From assembly GCF_010548275.1 (NCBI RefSeq), contig NZ_JAAGLT010000014.1, positions 124,001-188,000 of the forward strand: a stretch of 64,000 bases of DNA, given 5' to 3'. The DNA is from Streptomyces sp. SID12488. GTDB taxonomy: Bacteria; Actinomycetota; Actinomycetes; Streptomycetales; Streptomycetaceae. The position numbers and the translations under genes are program-made. Below the pieces are notes generated by a model that saw only the letters and a list, made by a program, of their open reading frames with translations, did no database searches and was not told the origin of the DNA. Below, piece after piece: positions 1 to 8,532 of the stretch (its first letter is position 1; each line of letters opens with the position of its first letter).

Positions 1-288
1 GAGGCCGTGGCGGTGGTCGTCGACGAGGGCGCGTCGGTGGGGGCCCGCTCGGTGTGCGTGGCACCGGTGCGCATCGGCCGTTGGGCGCTCGTCGCGGCGG
101 GCGCCGTGGTGACCCGGGACGTGCCGGACTTCGCGCTCGTGGCCGGCGTCCCCGCGCGGCGGATCGGCTGGGTCGGCCGGGCGGGCGCCCGACTCACCGA
201 GCGCGAAGGCGAGTCGGGCGTATGGGAGTGCCCCGACACGGGCGCGCTGTACCAGGAGAAGGACGGCGAGCTCGTCGAGCACGCGTAA
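1..288 (+). CDS. WlbB/WbpD-like hexapeptide-repeat N-acetyltransferase, C-terminal part
   Basis: The gene enters from the left edge; only the last 95 codons are visible. Isoleucine/valine-rich hexapeptide turns (for example VAPVRIGRWALVAAGAVVTRDV) are followed by the usual AGVPARRIGWV exit of the left-handed beta-helix. The tail, with a CPDTGALY segment, resembles the end of WlbB/WbpD enzymes, which acetylate the 3-amino group of UDP-2-acetamido-3-amino-2,3-dideoxy-glucuronate. That role fits the Gfo/Idh dehydrogenase and DegT aminotransferase at 20-25 kb. The family is certain; the exact substrate is inferred from context. A 311-base gap separates it from the next gene, so it probably ends an upstream transcription unit. 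Confidence 0.8.
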   Translation, partial: EAVAVVVDEGASVGARSVCVAPVRIGRWALVAAGAVVTRDVPDFALVAGVPARRIGWVGRAGARLTEREGESGVWECPDTGALYQEKDGELVEHA

Positions 289-599
289 CTTCCATGTCCC
301 ACAAAACGCAAATCTTCGAACATCTACAGGCATAACATGTGTGCGAAGTATGCAGACCAAGCACAATGAGCACACTGACCAGTGCCCAGGGGGGGTTACC
401 GGGTGGATACGCCTGTGCCGAAAGCGAGGAGCGACAACCGCTCCGACGCCTTACGTCCGACACGTGATGCCTGATGTCTGATTCCTGACGTCTGATGTCC
501 GATGTCTGACGTTTGATTCCGCCGTGTGCCCATTCCGTGCCGCAGCGGTCACCAGTCTGTTCACCACAGGACCCACAGGGGGGTTGGTGTGCCCAAAAC
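289..599. promoter_or_regulatory. Intergenic region with tandem TGAYGTC-type repeats, likely promoter of the rightward operon
   Basis: No gene is seen here. The first 80 bases are unusually AT-rich for this genome and may hold a promoter. Bases about 461-520 contain imperfect direct repeats built on TGATGTCTGA and TGACGTCTGA, including the palindrome GACGTC. The long rightward operon starts at 600, so these repeats are candidate regulator-binding sites or a structured leader. No -10/-35 pair can be assigned with confidence. Confidence 0.45.
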
Positions 600-1766
600 A
601 TGACCACCACACGTCTGGCAGCGCTCGGTCGTGAGGAACCAGCGCTGCTCGTGCTCGCCCAACGGCTGCTCACGGTCGCCGAGTCGGGGCTGCCGTCGAT
701 GCTGCTTCCCGGCGGTGAGACCTTCGTCTTCACCATGATCGGGCGGGAAGCCCCCGGCGGTTCCTGGACCTTGGAGCGGCGCGGGACCAGCACCCGGTAC
801 GCGGCCATCACCGCGCTGGGCGCCCGGTACCTCCCCGAGGACCGCCAGCGCGCCGTGCTCGGCGGTCATACGGTGCAGGAGTTCACGGGGCTGCTGGTGC
901 AGTCGCTGCCCGCGGTGACCAACCTCGGTGACGCGGCGCTGATCGCGTGGGCCGCCGCCGAGACCGACCACCCCAAGCTGTCCGACGCCCTCGCGCACGT
1001 GGACGCCCTGGACGACGAGGGCCGGCCGCAGTACACCGTCGAGGCGGCATGGGTGCTGTCCGCCCTCGCGGCGGCTCGAAGCACGGTCGATGTGGAGAGA
1101 CGTTTCACCGCAGCCCGGGACCGCCTTCTGCGGGCCCGGATCGGGGACAGCCCACTGTTCCCCCACGCCACCGGGCCCGGCCTGGTGCCCTGGTACCGGT
1201 CGCACGTGACCTGCTTCGCCGACCAGACGTATCCGCTCCAGGCCCTGGCCCGCGCGCACGCCAGCGGCGACGGCGATCCGGAGGCGCTGGCCGCCTCCGA
1301 GGCGTGCGCGGCGCGCATCTGTGAACTGCAGGGCGACGGTGGGCAGTGGTGGTGGCACTACGACGCGCGCACCGGCGGTGTCGTGGAGGGCTACCCGGTC
1401 TACAGCGTCCACCAGCACGCGATGGCGCCGACCGCCCTGTTCGATCTGACCGACGCGGGCGGCAGCAACTTCGGCGCGTCGATCCGCAAGGGTCTGCGCT
1501 GGATGACGGACGTGCCCGAACTGGCCGCCCATCCAGGCAGCGAGGAGCCGATGATCCTCGACGGACTCGGCGTCACCTGGCGCAAGGTCTACCGGGGCGA
1601 CCCGAAGAAGGCGGTACGCGCCGCCCGAGGACTCGGCACCCGAGTCGCTCCGAACCTCCGGCTGAAGTCCCTGGACCGGGTGTACCGCCCGGTCTCCGTG
1701 GACCGCGAATGCCGGCCGTACGAATTCGGCTGGATGCTGCACGCCTGGCTGGGGGGACGAATATGA
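600..1766 (+). CDS. Alpha/alpha-toroid-like protein of unknown function in the polysaccharide operon
   Basis: The product is about 388 residues. I chose the ATG at 600 because the 29 codons upstream in the same frame look non-coding. No signal peptide or membrane segment is visible. The middle is rich in alpha-helical alanine/leucine repeats, and the motifs GDGGQWWWHYD and YPVYSVHQHAMAP resemble inner helices of (alpha/alpha)n toroid enzymes such as prenyl cyclases, GlcA C5-epimerase C-domains and some lyases. No catalytic residues can be named. The stop overlaps the next start (ATGA at 1763-1766), so translation is probably coupled to the WecG-like transferase. A role in glycan precursor modification is an inference from position only. 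Confidence 0.75.
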   Translation: MTTTRLAALGREEPALLVLAQRLLTVAESGLPSMLLPGGETFVFTMIGREAPGGSWTLERRGTSTRYAAITALGARYLPEDRQRAVLGGHTVQEFTGLLVQSLPAVTNLGDAALIAWAAAETDHPKLSDALAHVDALDDEGRPQYTVEAAWVLSALAAARSTVDVERRFTAARDRLLRARIGDSPLFPHATGPGLVPWYRSHVTCFADQTYPLQALARAHASGDGDPEALAASEACAARICELQGDGGQWWWHYDARTGGVVEGYPVYSVHQHAMAPTALFDLTDAGGSNFGASIRKGLRWMTDVPELAAHPGSEEPMILDGLGVTWRKVYRGDPKKAVRAARGLGTRVAPNLRLKSLDRVYRPVSVDRECRPYEFGWMLHAWLGGRI

Positions 1767-2533
1767 GCGCGCGCCAGACCCTGTTCGGGGTCGAGTTGGA
1801 CCCGCTGACCATGGACGAGACCGTGGAGGCCTGCCTCGAAGCGGTCCGTGACGGAAGACAGCTGGAGATCGGGGTGGTCAACGCCGCGAAGCTGGTGAAC
1901 ATGCGGCGCGATCCGCGGCTCGCCGACGCGGTGGCCGGCTGCGATCTCGTCGTCGCCGACGGACAGGCCGTCGTCTGGGCCGGCCGGGTACTGCGCGCCC
2001 CGCTGCCCGAACGGGTGGCCGGCATCGACCTGTTCATGCGGCTGCTGGCCGAGGCCGAGACGGCGGGCATCTCCGTGTACTTCCTGGGCGCCAAGGAAGA
2101 GGTGCTGGAGGAGATGCTGCGCCGGGTGGCCGACCGCTTCCCCGGCCTGAAGGTGGCCGGCAGCCGCAACGGCTACTTCGACGACTCCCAGCAGGAATCC
2201 ATCGCCGGCGCGATCGCCGACAGCGGCGCCCAGATGCTGTTCCTCGGCATGACCTCGCCGAAGAAGGAGATCTTCACCGCCGCCTACGGCGAACGCACCG
2301 GCGCCCGCGTCGTGCACGGAGTCGGCGGCTCCTTCGACATCCTGGCCGGGGTCACCAAGCGGGCCCCCGAGACCTGGCAGCGGCTGGGAGTCGAGTGGCT
2401 CTACCGCGCACTGCAGGAACCCCGCCGCCTCGGCCGGCGCTACCTCACCACCAATGCTGCCTTCGTCCTCATGACGGCGCGGGAGCTCGTCCGGCTCACC
2501 CCGTCACCCGCCTCCGCGAACAGGAGCAACTGA
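1763..2533 (+). CDS. WecG/TagA/CpsF family glycosyltransferase
   Basis: The 256-residue protein has the family's hallmarks: an N-terminal VNAAKLVNMRRDPRL stretch, DLVVADGQAVVW, the Rossmann-like FLGAKEEVLEEML segment, and LFLGMTSPKKEIF near the C-terminal third. Members transfer N-acetylmannosamine or its uronic acid to undecaprenyl-pyrophosphate-linked GlcNAc at the cytoplasmic membrane (WecG in enterobacterial common antigen, TagA in wall teichoic acid). The two genes directly downstream can make UDP-ManNAcA-type sugars, so a mannosaminuronate-type donor is likely. Start and stop both overlap neighbours by 4 and 1 bases, which indicates tight translational coupling. Confidence 0.9.
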   Translation: MSARQTLFGVELDPLTMDETVEACLEAVRDGRQLEIGVVNAAKLVNMRRDPRLADAVAGCDLVVADGQAVVWAGRVLRAPLPERVAGIDLFMRLLAEAETAGISVYFLGAKEEVLEEMLRRVADRFPGLKVAGSRNGYFDDSQQESIAGAIADSGAQMLFLGMTSPKKEIFTAAYGERTGARVVHGVGGSFDILAGVTKRAPETWQRLGVEWLYRALQEPRRLGRRYLTTNAAFVLMTARELVRLTPSPASANRSN

Positions 2534-3792
2534 TGCGCGTAGTCGTGGTCGGACAGGGATACGTCGGCCTGCCGCTGGCCATCCGAGCCGCCGAGGTCGG
2601 ACACGAGGTGATCGGCTACGACGTCGACTCCCGGCGGATCAAGACCCTCGCGGCCGGTGAGTCCTTCGTCGAGGACGTCTCCTCCGAGCGGATCCGTGCC
2701 GCACTGGACAACGGCTCGTACCGGCCGAGCGAGTCGGCCCGCGACTGCGGCGGTTTCGACATCGCCGTGGTGACGGTCCCGACCCCGCTGCACGAGGGCA
2801 CCCCCGACCTCCGCTACATCAGGGAGTCGGCGGTCACCCTCGCCCGGTACCTGCGCCCGGGAGCCACCGTCATCCTGGAGTCGACGACCTATCCCGGCAC
2901 CACCCAGGAGCTGTTCGCGCCGATCCTGGAGGACGGCTCGGGTCTCGCCGCGGGCGCCGACTTCCACCTCGGGTACAGCCCGGAGCGGATCGACCCCGGC
3001 AACGCCGTCTGGGGCTTCAAGGAGACCCCGAAGGTGGTGTCCGGGGTCAACGAGGCCTCGCTCAAGGCCGTTCAGGACTTCTACGCGCAGCTGGTCGACA
3101 CCACCGTGCCGGTGAGTTCACCCAAGGAGGCCGAACTCGCCAAGCTGCTGGAGAACACCTTCCGGCATGTGAACATCGCGCTGGTCAACGAGATCGCGAT
3201 GTTCGCCCACCACCTGGACATCGACGTCTGGCAGGCCATCGACGCGGCCTCCACCAAGCCCTTCGGCTTCATGAAGTTCACGCCCGGACCGGGTGTCGGC
3301 GGCCACTGCCTGCCGATCGACCCCTCGTACCTGTCCTGGCGGGTGCAGCGCGAACTCGGCCAGAGCTTCCGCTTCGTGGAGCTGGCCAACGACATCAACA
3401 ACCACATGCCCGAGTACGTGACGCGCCGCATCAGTGACCTGTTCAACGACAGACGTCGTTCGGTGAACGGCTCGCGTGTCCTGCTGCTCGGTCTGGCGTA
3501 CAAGAAGAACACCAGCGACGCCCGCGAGTCGCCTGCCCTGCGCATCTCCCAGCTCCTGCTCGACATGGGGGCCCAGGTCAGGGCGGCGGACCCGCACGTG
3601 GTCGAGAGTCTGCCGGTGGACAGCCGACTGGTACGGGTCGAGCCGACCCCGGAGGAGCTGGCGGCTGCCGACGTGGTGGTCCTGCTCACCGACCACGACA
3701 GCTTCGACTACGAACTCATCACCGAACACGCCCCCTTTGTCCTCGACTGCCGTCGCCGGCTGTCGGCGGGACCCACGATCGAGGTGCTCTGA
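2533..3792 (+). CDS. Nucleotide-sugar 6-dehydrogenase (WecC/WbpA family)
   Basis: The 419-residue enzyme belongs to the UDP-glucose/GDP-mannose dehydrogenase family, which oxidises C6 of a UDP-sugar to the uronic acid with two NAD+. The N-terminal Rossmann motif is VVVGQGYVGLPLA. The catalytic region reads PGPGVGGHCLPIDPSYL with the active-site cysteine around residue 258. The C-terminal UDP-binding domain contains LLGLAYKKNTSDARESPAL. Substrate could be UDP-ManNAc (WecC) or UDP-GlcNAc (WbpA). The presence of WbpB/E/D-type partners elsewhere in the cluster favours UDP-GlcNAc, but sequence alone does not settle it. It lies between the transferase and the 2-epimerase with almost no spacing. Confidence 0.92.
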   Translation: MRVVVVGQGYVGLPLAIRAAEVGHEVIGYDVDSRRIKTLAAGESFVEDVSSERIRAALDNGSYRPSESARDCGGFDIAVVTVPTPLHEGTPDLRYIRESAVTLARYLRPGATVILESTTYPGTTQELFAPILEDGSGLAAGADFHLGYSPERIDPGNAVWGFKETPKVVSGVNEASLKAVQDFYAQLVDTTVPVSSPKEAELAKLLENTFRHVNIALVNEIAMFAHHLDIDVWQAIDAASTKPFGFMKFTPGPGVGGHCLPIDPSYLSWRVQRELGQSFRFVELANDINNHMPEYVTRRISDLFNDRRRSVNGSRVLLLGLAYKKNTSDARESPALRISQLLLDMGAQVRAADPHVVESLPVDSRLVRVEPTPEELAAADVVVLLTDHDSFDYELITEHAPFVLDCRRRLSAGPTIEVL

Positions 3793-3795
3793 ACC

Positions 3796-4929
3796 ATGAC
3801 GCGAGTCGTCTGCGTCGCCGGGGCGCGCCCCAACTACATGAAGATCAAACCCGTGATGGACGCCCTGGAACGCCGGGGCGCCGAGGTGATCCTGGTCCAC
3901 ACCGGCCAGCACTACGACCCGGCCATGAACGACGTGTTCTTCGCCGACCTCGGCATCCGTCCGCCCGACCGCTTCCTCGGGGTCGGCTCCGGCAGCCACG
4001 CCGAGCAGACCGGGCGCGTGATGACCGCGTTCGAACCACTCCTCGACGAGGTGTCCCCGGACATCGTCGTGGTGGTCGGCGACATCAACTCCACCCTGGC
4101 CTGCGCCCTGGTCACCGCGAAGGCCGGGCCGCTGCTGGCCCACGTCGAGGCCGGCCTGCGCAGCCGCGACTGGAGCATGCCGGAGGAGGTCAACCGCGTC
4201 GCCACCGACCGGGTCAGCGACTATCTGCTGGCCCCGTCGCCCGACGCCGTCGACAACCTGCGCGCGGAGGGGTACCGGGACGACCAGATCCACCTGGTCG
4301 GCAACGTCATGATCGACACTTTGCTGGCCAACCTGGAGCGGGCCAGGGCCTCGACCGTCCTGGACGAATACGGCCTGACCAAGGGCGAGTACGGCCTGGT
4401 CACGCTGCACCGGCCGGCCAACGTGGACGATCCCGAGGTCCTCACCGGCCTGTTGAAGGCACTGGGCGAGGTCGCCGGCCGCCTCCCGCTCGTGCTGCCC
4501 GTGCATCCGCGGGCCGCGGAGCGGCTGGCCGCCATCGGGGTGCCGGGCGGCATCCGGCTCGTACCGCCCGCCGGATACCTGGACTTCATCGCCCTGCAGG
4601 ACTCCGCCCGCATCGTGCTGACGGACTCCGGCGGCATCCAGGAGGAGACCACCGCGCTGGGCGTGCCGTGCGTGACCCTGCGGGACAACACCGAGCGCCC
4701 CATCACCGTCGAGCAGGGCACCAACGTGCTGGCCGGCCGGGATCCGGCGCGGATCGTGTCCACCGTGAACCGGGTGCTGGACGCTCCGCCCGCACCGCGC
4801 AGGCCCGAACTGTGGGACGGCCGCGCGAGTGACCGGATCGCCGATGTGCTGCTGGAGGGGGGCACCGCGAACACCCGGCAGAGACCGACCGACCTGCCGG
4901 GAACCACCGACCGCACGTTCCCCATATGA
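3796..4929 (+). CDS. wecB: UDP-N-acetylglucosamine 2-epimerase (WecB/WbpI family)
   Basis: The 377-residue protein starts three bases after the dehydrogenase stop. It has the GT-B fold signature of non-hydrolysing 2-epimerases: an N-terminal GARPNYMKIKPVMDAL, VVVGDINSTLACAL, HVEAGLRSRDWSMPEEVNR, HRPANVD and the C-terminal DSGGIQEE. These enzymes interconvert UDP-GlcNAc and UDP-ManNAc; the WbpI/WlbD branch acts on UDP-2,3-diacetamido glucuronate instead. Either reaction gives a manno-configured donor for the WecG-like transferase. The last 25 residues are proline/threonine-rich and outside the fold. Confidence 0.93.
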   Translation: MTRVVCVAGARPNYMKIKPVMDALERRGAEVILVHTGQHYDPAMNDVFFADLGIRPPDRFLGVGSGSHAEQTGRVMTAFEPLLDEVSPDIVVVVGDINSTLACALVTAKAGPLLAHVEAGLRSRDWSMPEEVNRVATDRVSDYLLAPSPDAVDNLRAEGYRDDQIHLVGNVMIDTLLANLERARASTVLDEYGLTKGEYGLVTLHRPANVDDPEVLTGLLKALGEVAGRLPLVLPVHPRAAERLAAIGVPGGIRLVPPAGYLDFIALQDSARIVLTDSGGIQEETTALGVPCVTLRDNTERPITVEQGTNVLAGRDPARIVSTVNRVLDAPPAPRRPELWDGRASDRIADVLLEGGTANTRQRPTDLPGTTDRTFPI

Positions 4930-4980
4930 TCCGCTTGAAACACATGCTCGTGGAACATTTGGCCGCAAGGGGGGACCACC

Positions 4981-5862
4981 ATGGATCTCGCTGAGATCTT
5001 CCGGGTCACGCGCAGGCGCTGGTACGTCCTGCTGCCCGGGCTGCTGCTGACCGCCGGTCTGGTGGCAGCCGTGGTGCTGCTGGTCCCGGTCACCTATCAG
5101 TCGCAGAGCACGGTGCAACTCCTGAACTCCACGAAGGCCACCGCCGCCTACGACGGCAACCCCTTCCTCAGTACGCAGACCTCGCTCACCGGCATGGCCG
5201 ACAGCCTGGCCCGCAACCTGAACTCGGACGACTCCGTCCGGGAGCTCAAGTCCCGTGGTGCCACCGGTACCTTCGAGGCCAAGATCGCCGACAACGCCCA
5301 GGGGCCGCTCATGTGGCTCACGGTCACCGGCACCGGCAGGGCCGCGGTCCTGGCCTCGGACCGCATTCTGACCACGTACGCGGCGGAGCGGCTCAAGCAG
5401 TTCCAGGAACAGCAGTCGGTCGAACCACGAGCCATGATCCGGATGACGACGATCGTGGTCCCGCAGCCGCCGGCGGCGCAGACCAAGACCCGGCTCGAGT
5501 ACATGATCATGGCAGGGGGCGGTGGCCTGGTGCTGAGCCTGATCGCCGTCTTCTACGTGGAGGCGCGCCGCCGAAAGCACCCGGCGGCGACCCCGGAGGA
5601 AGCCCCGCAGCCGGTCGAGGCACCCGAACCGGCACCGGCGGCCGACACCCGTGTCACCGCCCCCCGGCCGACGGCCGAGGAGTCGGTCGCGGAACAGACG
5701 ATCGCTCTGCGCACCCCGCCCGCCTGGGCGCGGTCCGCCAACAGGCCTGCCGCGGAGCCGAGAGCGGGGCGGGCCGCCACGGTCGTGGCACCCGCCGCCG
5801 AGCCGCTCGACGAGGAGTCGACTCATGGACAGCGTTCGCACACCGGACAGCGGGACCGCTGA
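4981..5862 (+). CDS. Wzz-like polysaccharide copolymerase (chain-length determinant), first copy
   Basis: The 293-residue protein begins with a short cytoplasmic helix (residues 1-14, ending RRRWYVL), a membrane segment at about 15-38, an extracytoplasmic domain containing TYQSQSTVQLL, and a second membrane segment at about 175-195. A cytoplasmic proline/alanine-rich tail follows. This is the two-helix polysaccharide copolymerase layout that controls chain length in Wzy-dependent synthesis. There is no Walker motif, so no tyrosine-kinase domain is fused, and none is seen nearby. Residues 1-195 are clearly related to the N-terminus of the fusion protein at 12086-14143. Its last 38 bases overlap the flippase gene. 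Confidence 0.85.
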   Translation: MDLAEIFRVTRRRWYVLLPGLLLTAGLVAAVVLLVPVTYQSQSTVQLLNSTKATAAYDGNPFLSTQTSLTGMADSLARNLNSDDSVRELKSRGATGTFEAKIADNAQGPLMWLTVTGTGRAAVLASDRILTTYAAERLKQFQEQQSVEPRAMIRMTTIVVPQPPAAQTKTRLEYMIMAGGGGLVLSLIAVFYVEARRRKHPAATPEEAPQPVEAPEPAPAADTRVTAPRPTAEESVAEQTIALRTPPAWARSANRPAAEPRAGRAATVVAPAAEPLDEESTHGQRSHTGQRDR

Positions 5863-7378
5863 ACCCAGCGACACCCCCGCTCCGGCCGCTGCCCCCTCCC
5901 TGGGCGGGAAGGTCCGTTCGGCTGCCCGCTGGAGCCTGATCAACACCGTCGTCATGCGGCTGGGCAACTTCGCGACCGGCATCCTGCTGGCGCGCTTCGC
6001 CCTCGGACCGGCGGAGTGGGGCGTCTACGGAATCGCCCAGACGGTGCTGCTGGTCCTGCTGTCCGCGAACGAGCTGGGCGTGGGCCTGGCCATCGTGCGC
6101 TGGGAGGGCGACGCCCGGCGGTTCGCGCCGACCGTGCTGACCCTCAGCGCCATCTCCAGCGGCCTGCTGTACGTGGCTCTGTTCGCGGCGGCGCCGACGG
6201 TGGCGGGCCTGCTCGGCTCGCCGGACGCGGCGAACGTACTGCGGGTGATGTGCCTGTGCGTGGTGATCGACGGAGTGGCGCAGGTGCCCGCCGGCTTCCT
6301 CACCAGGGAGTTCGCCCAGGGCAAGCGGATGATCGTCGACGCGCTCAACTTCGTGGTCAGCACCTCGGTGACGCTGCTCCTGGCCTTCGAGGGCTGGGGC
6401 GCGATGAGCTTCGCCTGGGGAGCCGTGGCGGGGAACGTCGTCACACTGATCGGCTGCGGGCTGGCGGCACCCGGCACCCTGAAGTTCGGCTGGGACCCCG
6501 ACCAGGCCCGGGCGCTGCTCAGGTTCGGACTGCCGCTGGCGGGGGCGAGCATGCTGGCCCTCGCGGTGGTCAACGTCGACACCATGGTGGTGGGCGCGAC
6601 GCTGGGCAGTGTGTCGCTGGGCTTCTACGTGCTCGCCTTCAACATGTCCGGCTGGCCCGTGCGGATCATCTCCGAGGCCGCCCGCCGGGTCTCCTTCGCC
6701 GGCTTCTCCCGACTGGCCGACTCGCCGAAGGCGCTCGCCGAGGGCTTCAGCCGTGCCCTGGGCGTGGTGATCACCGGCACCGTCCCGCTGTGCGTCCTGC
6801 TGGCCTGCCTCGCGGAGCCGGCCATCGTGACGATCTACGGAGACCGGTGGGGTCCCGCCGCCGCGGCGCTGCCCTGGCTGATGGTCCTCGGCCTGATCCG
6901 CATCGGCAGCGAACTCGCCTACGACTGTCTGGTGGCGATCGGACAGCGCCGGTCGCTCTTCCTGGTTCAGGGCCTGTGGCTCGCGGCCCTGGTCCCGGTG
7001 CTTCTCGTCGCCGCCCGTCTCAACGGCATCGTCGGCGTCTCCCAGGCCCATGTCCTGGTAGCCGGCGGCCTGGTGGTGCCCGTGTTCCTGGTCGCCCTGC
7101 ACCGTGGCGGCATCGGTTTCGGCCGGGTCGCCAGGGCCTGCGCGTGGCCCTTCTTCGGCGGGGCCGTGATGGCCGCGATCGTCCTCGGCCTGCAGCGGTT
7201 GTTCGGCGACGGCCGACTCGCGCTTCTCGCCATCAGCACCATCGCCCTGGCCGGCTACACGCTGTGCGTCCTGCCCAGCCGCGACTTCCTGCGCGGCGTC
7301 GGCCGCGACGACCGGCCCCACCACGGCCGACACCGGTCCTCCGCACCGGTCCGGCCTCCCGAAGAGGACATGAGGTGA
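5825..7378 (+). CDS. Wzx-type flippase (MOP superfamily lipid-linked oligosaccharide exporter)
   Basis: The 517-residue membrane protein starts at the ATG at 5825, preceded by GAGGAG seven bases upstream and overlapping the copolymerase gene by 38 bases. After a short acidic/proline-rich head it shows RSAARWSLINTVVMRLGNF and about 12-14 membrane helices, the typical pattern of polysaccharide biosynthesis (Wzx/RfbX) proteins in the MOP superfamily. It would flip undecaprenyl-pyrophosphate-linked repeat units to the outer face of the membrane, where the ligase/polymerase domain encoded at 12086-14143 could join them. Confidence 0.9.
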   Translation: MDSVRTPDSGTAEPSDTPAPAAAPSLGGKVRSAARWSLINTVVMRLGNFATGILLARFALGPAEWGVYGIAQTVLLVLLSANELGVGLAIVRWEGDARRFAPTVLTLSAISSGLLYVALFAAAPTVAGLLGSPDAANVLRVMCLCVVIDGVAQVPAGFLTREFAQGKRMIVDALNFVVSTSVTLLLAFEGWGAMSFAWGAVAGNVVTLIGCGLAAPGTLKFGWDPDQARALLRFGLPLAGASMLALAVVNVDTMVVGATLGSVSLGFYVLAFNMSGWPVRIISEAARRVSFAGFSRLADSPKALAEGFSRALGVVITGTVPLCVLLACLAEPAIVTIYGDRWGPAAAALPWLMVLGLIRIGSELAYDCLVAIGQRRSLFLVQGLWLAALVPVLLVAARLNGIVGVSQAHVLVAGGLVVPVFLVALHRGGIGFGRVARACAWPFFGGAVMAAIVLGLQRLFGDGRLALLAISTIALAGYTLCVLPSRDFLRGVGRDDRPHHGRHRSSAPVRPPEEDMR

Positions 7379-7383
7379 ACCTG

Positions 7384-8532
7384 ATGTCACGGCGCATCAG
7401 CCGGAACTCGCTCGTGGGACTGCTGCTCGCGGCGTTGCTGGCGGTCCTCGGCGCGGCCTGCTCGGGCTCGGGACCGGACCGGAACGTGTCGCAGGACTGC
7501 CCGGACGACGGACCGACCTGCCGTGCGAGCGGGTCCCCGGCGTCACCGAGCCCGGATCCACCGGCCACTGTCGGCGAGGCGACGAGCAGTCCGACCGCCT
7601 CGCCGTCCCCGACGAAGAAGCCCAGCCCGACTGCCAGGCCCACCCCGTCCCGGAAGCCGACCGCGACGCCAGGCACCGGCAGTGCGTCAGGCGCCCCGGC
7701 GGCCAGGACCAACTGTGCCTCGCCCGGCGCCTGTGGCTTCCCCGACGCCGACACCACCGGACCGCGGATCGCCCTCAAGCCCCACAAGACCGGGTACTGG
7801 GCCGTCCGTACCAACGGGCTCGTCATCCGGGGCCAGGACATCACCGGCACGCTCGACATCTACGCGAACAACGTCACCGTCATCGACACCAAAGTCACCT
7901 CGGACAGTTGGTGGGGCATCAACCTGCGCCCCGGTTTCAGCGGCCTGAAGGTCCTGCACTCCACCATCACAGCCGTACCCGGCAAGGGGCCCGACAACGG
8001 GGGCGTGGACTACGCGGTGTCGAACATGGGGGGCAGCTCCATCGAGGTCGGCTGGTGCGACGTCTCGGTGTACGGCGACGCCCTGTCCATGGGGCAGGGG
8101 AACCTGCACGACAACTACGTGCACGACATCGAGCCGTTCATCAACCTCGGCGGCGAGTGGCAGCACACCAACACGGTGATCAGCGGCGGCGGCAACACCG
8201 GCCACCTGATCATCCGCCACAACACCCTGCTGAACCCGACCAGCCTCAAGCAGGGTGCCTCGGGCAGCATCGGGCTGTTCGCGGACACCGGTGTGGTCCG
8301 CAACGTCACCGTGGACGACAACTGGATAGCAGGCGGCGCGTACGCCCTGTACGGCGGTGACACGGGCGCCACCGGGATCAGGGTCACGAACAACATCTTC
8401 TCGACGGAGTACCACCCCGGGTCCGGCGGCTACGGCGTGGTCGCCCACTGGAACGCGGGCGGCGCCGGAAACGTGTGGAGCAACAACCGGATGTCCGACG
8501 GCCGCCTCGTCCAGCCGGAGCCGTCGTCATGA
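7384..8532 (+). CDS. Secreted lipoprotein with right-handed beta-helix domain
   Basis: The ATG at 7384 has GAGG eight bases upstream; a GTG at 7375 overlapping the flippase stop is an alternative. The product is about 382 residues. A hydrophobic leader (residues about 10-24) ends LGAAC, a relaxed lipobox, so the mature protein is probably membrane-anchored outside. A serine/proline/threonine linker (about 35-105) leads to a domain with repeated asparagine/valine-rich rungs such as TGTLDIYANNVTVIDTKV and VRNVTVDDNWI, typical of parallel beta-helix (pectate-lyase-like) proteins. Such domains bind or cleave polysaccharides. No catalytic residues can be assigned. Its operon position suggests it acts on the exported glycan. 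Confidence 0.8.
   Translation: MSRRISRNSLVGLLLAALLAVLGAACSGSGPDRNVSQDCPDDGPTCRASGSPASPSPDPPATVGEATSSPTASPSPTKKPSPTARPTPSRKPTATPGTGSASGAPAARTNCASPGACGFPDADTTGPRIALKPHKTGYWAVRTNGLVIRGQDITGTLDIYANNVTVIDTKVTSDSWWGINLRPGFSGLKVLHSTITAVPGKGPDNGGVDYAVSNMGGSSIEVGWCDVSVYGDALSMGQGNLHDNYVHDIEPFINLGGEWQHTNTVISGGGNTGHLIIRHNTLLNPTSLKQGASGSIGLFADTGVVRNVTVDDNWIAGGAYALYGGDTGATGIRVTNNIFSTEYHPGSGGYGVVAHWNAGGAGNVWSNNRMSDGRLVQPEPSS

Noticed and set aside
561..1742. Long minus-strand open frame of 393 codons
   Set aside because: It mirrors the plus-strand toroid-like gene; high GC opens such antisense frames, and the composition (runs of arginine, glycine, valine) resembles no protein family.
3118..5982. 954-codon minus-strand open frame across the dehydrogenase, epimerase and copolymerase genes
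   Set aside because: It is antisense to three clearly recognised genes and lacks any motif.
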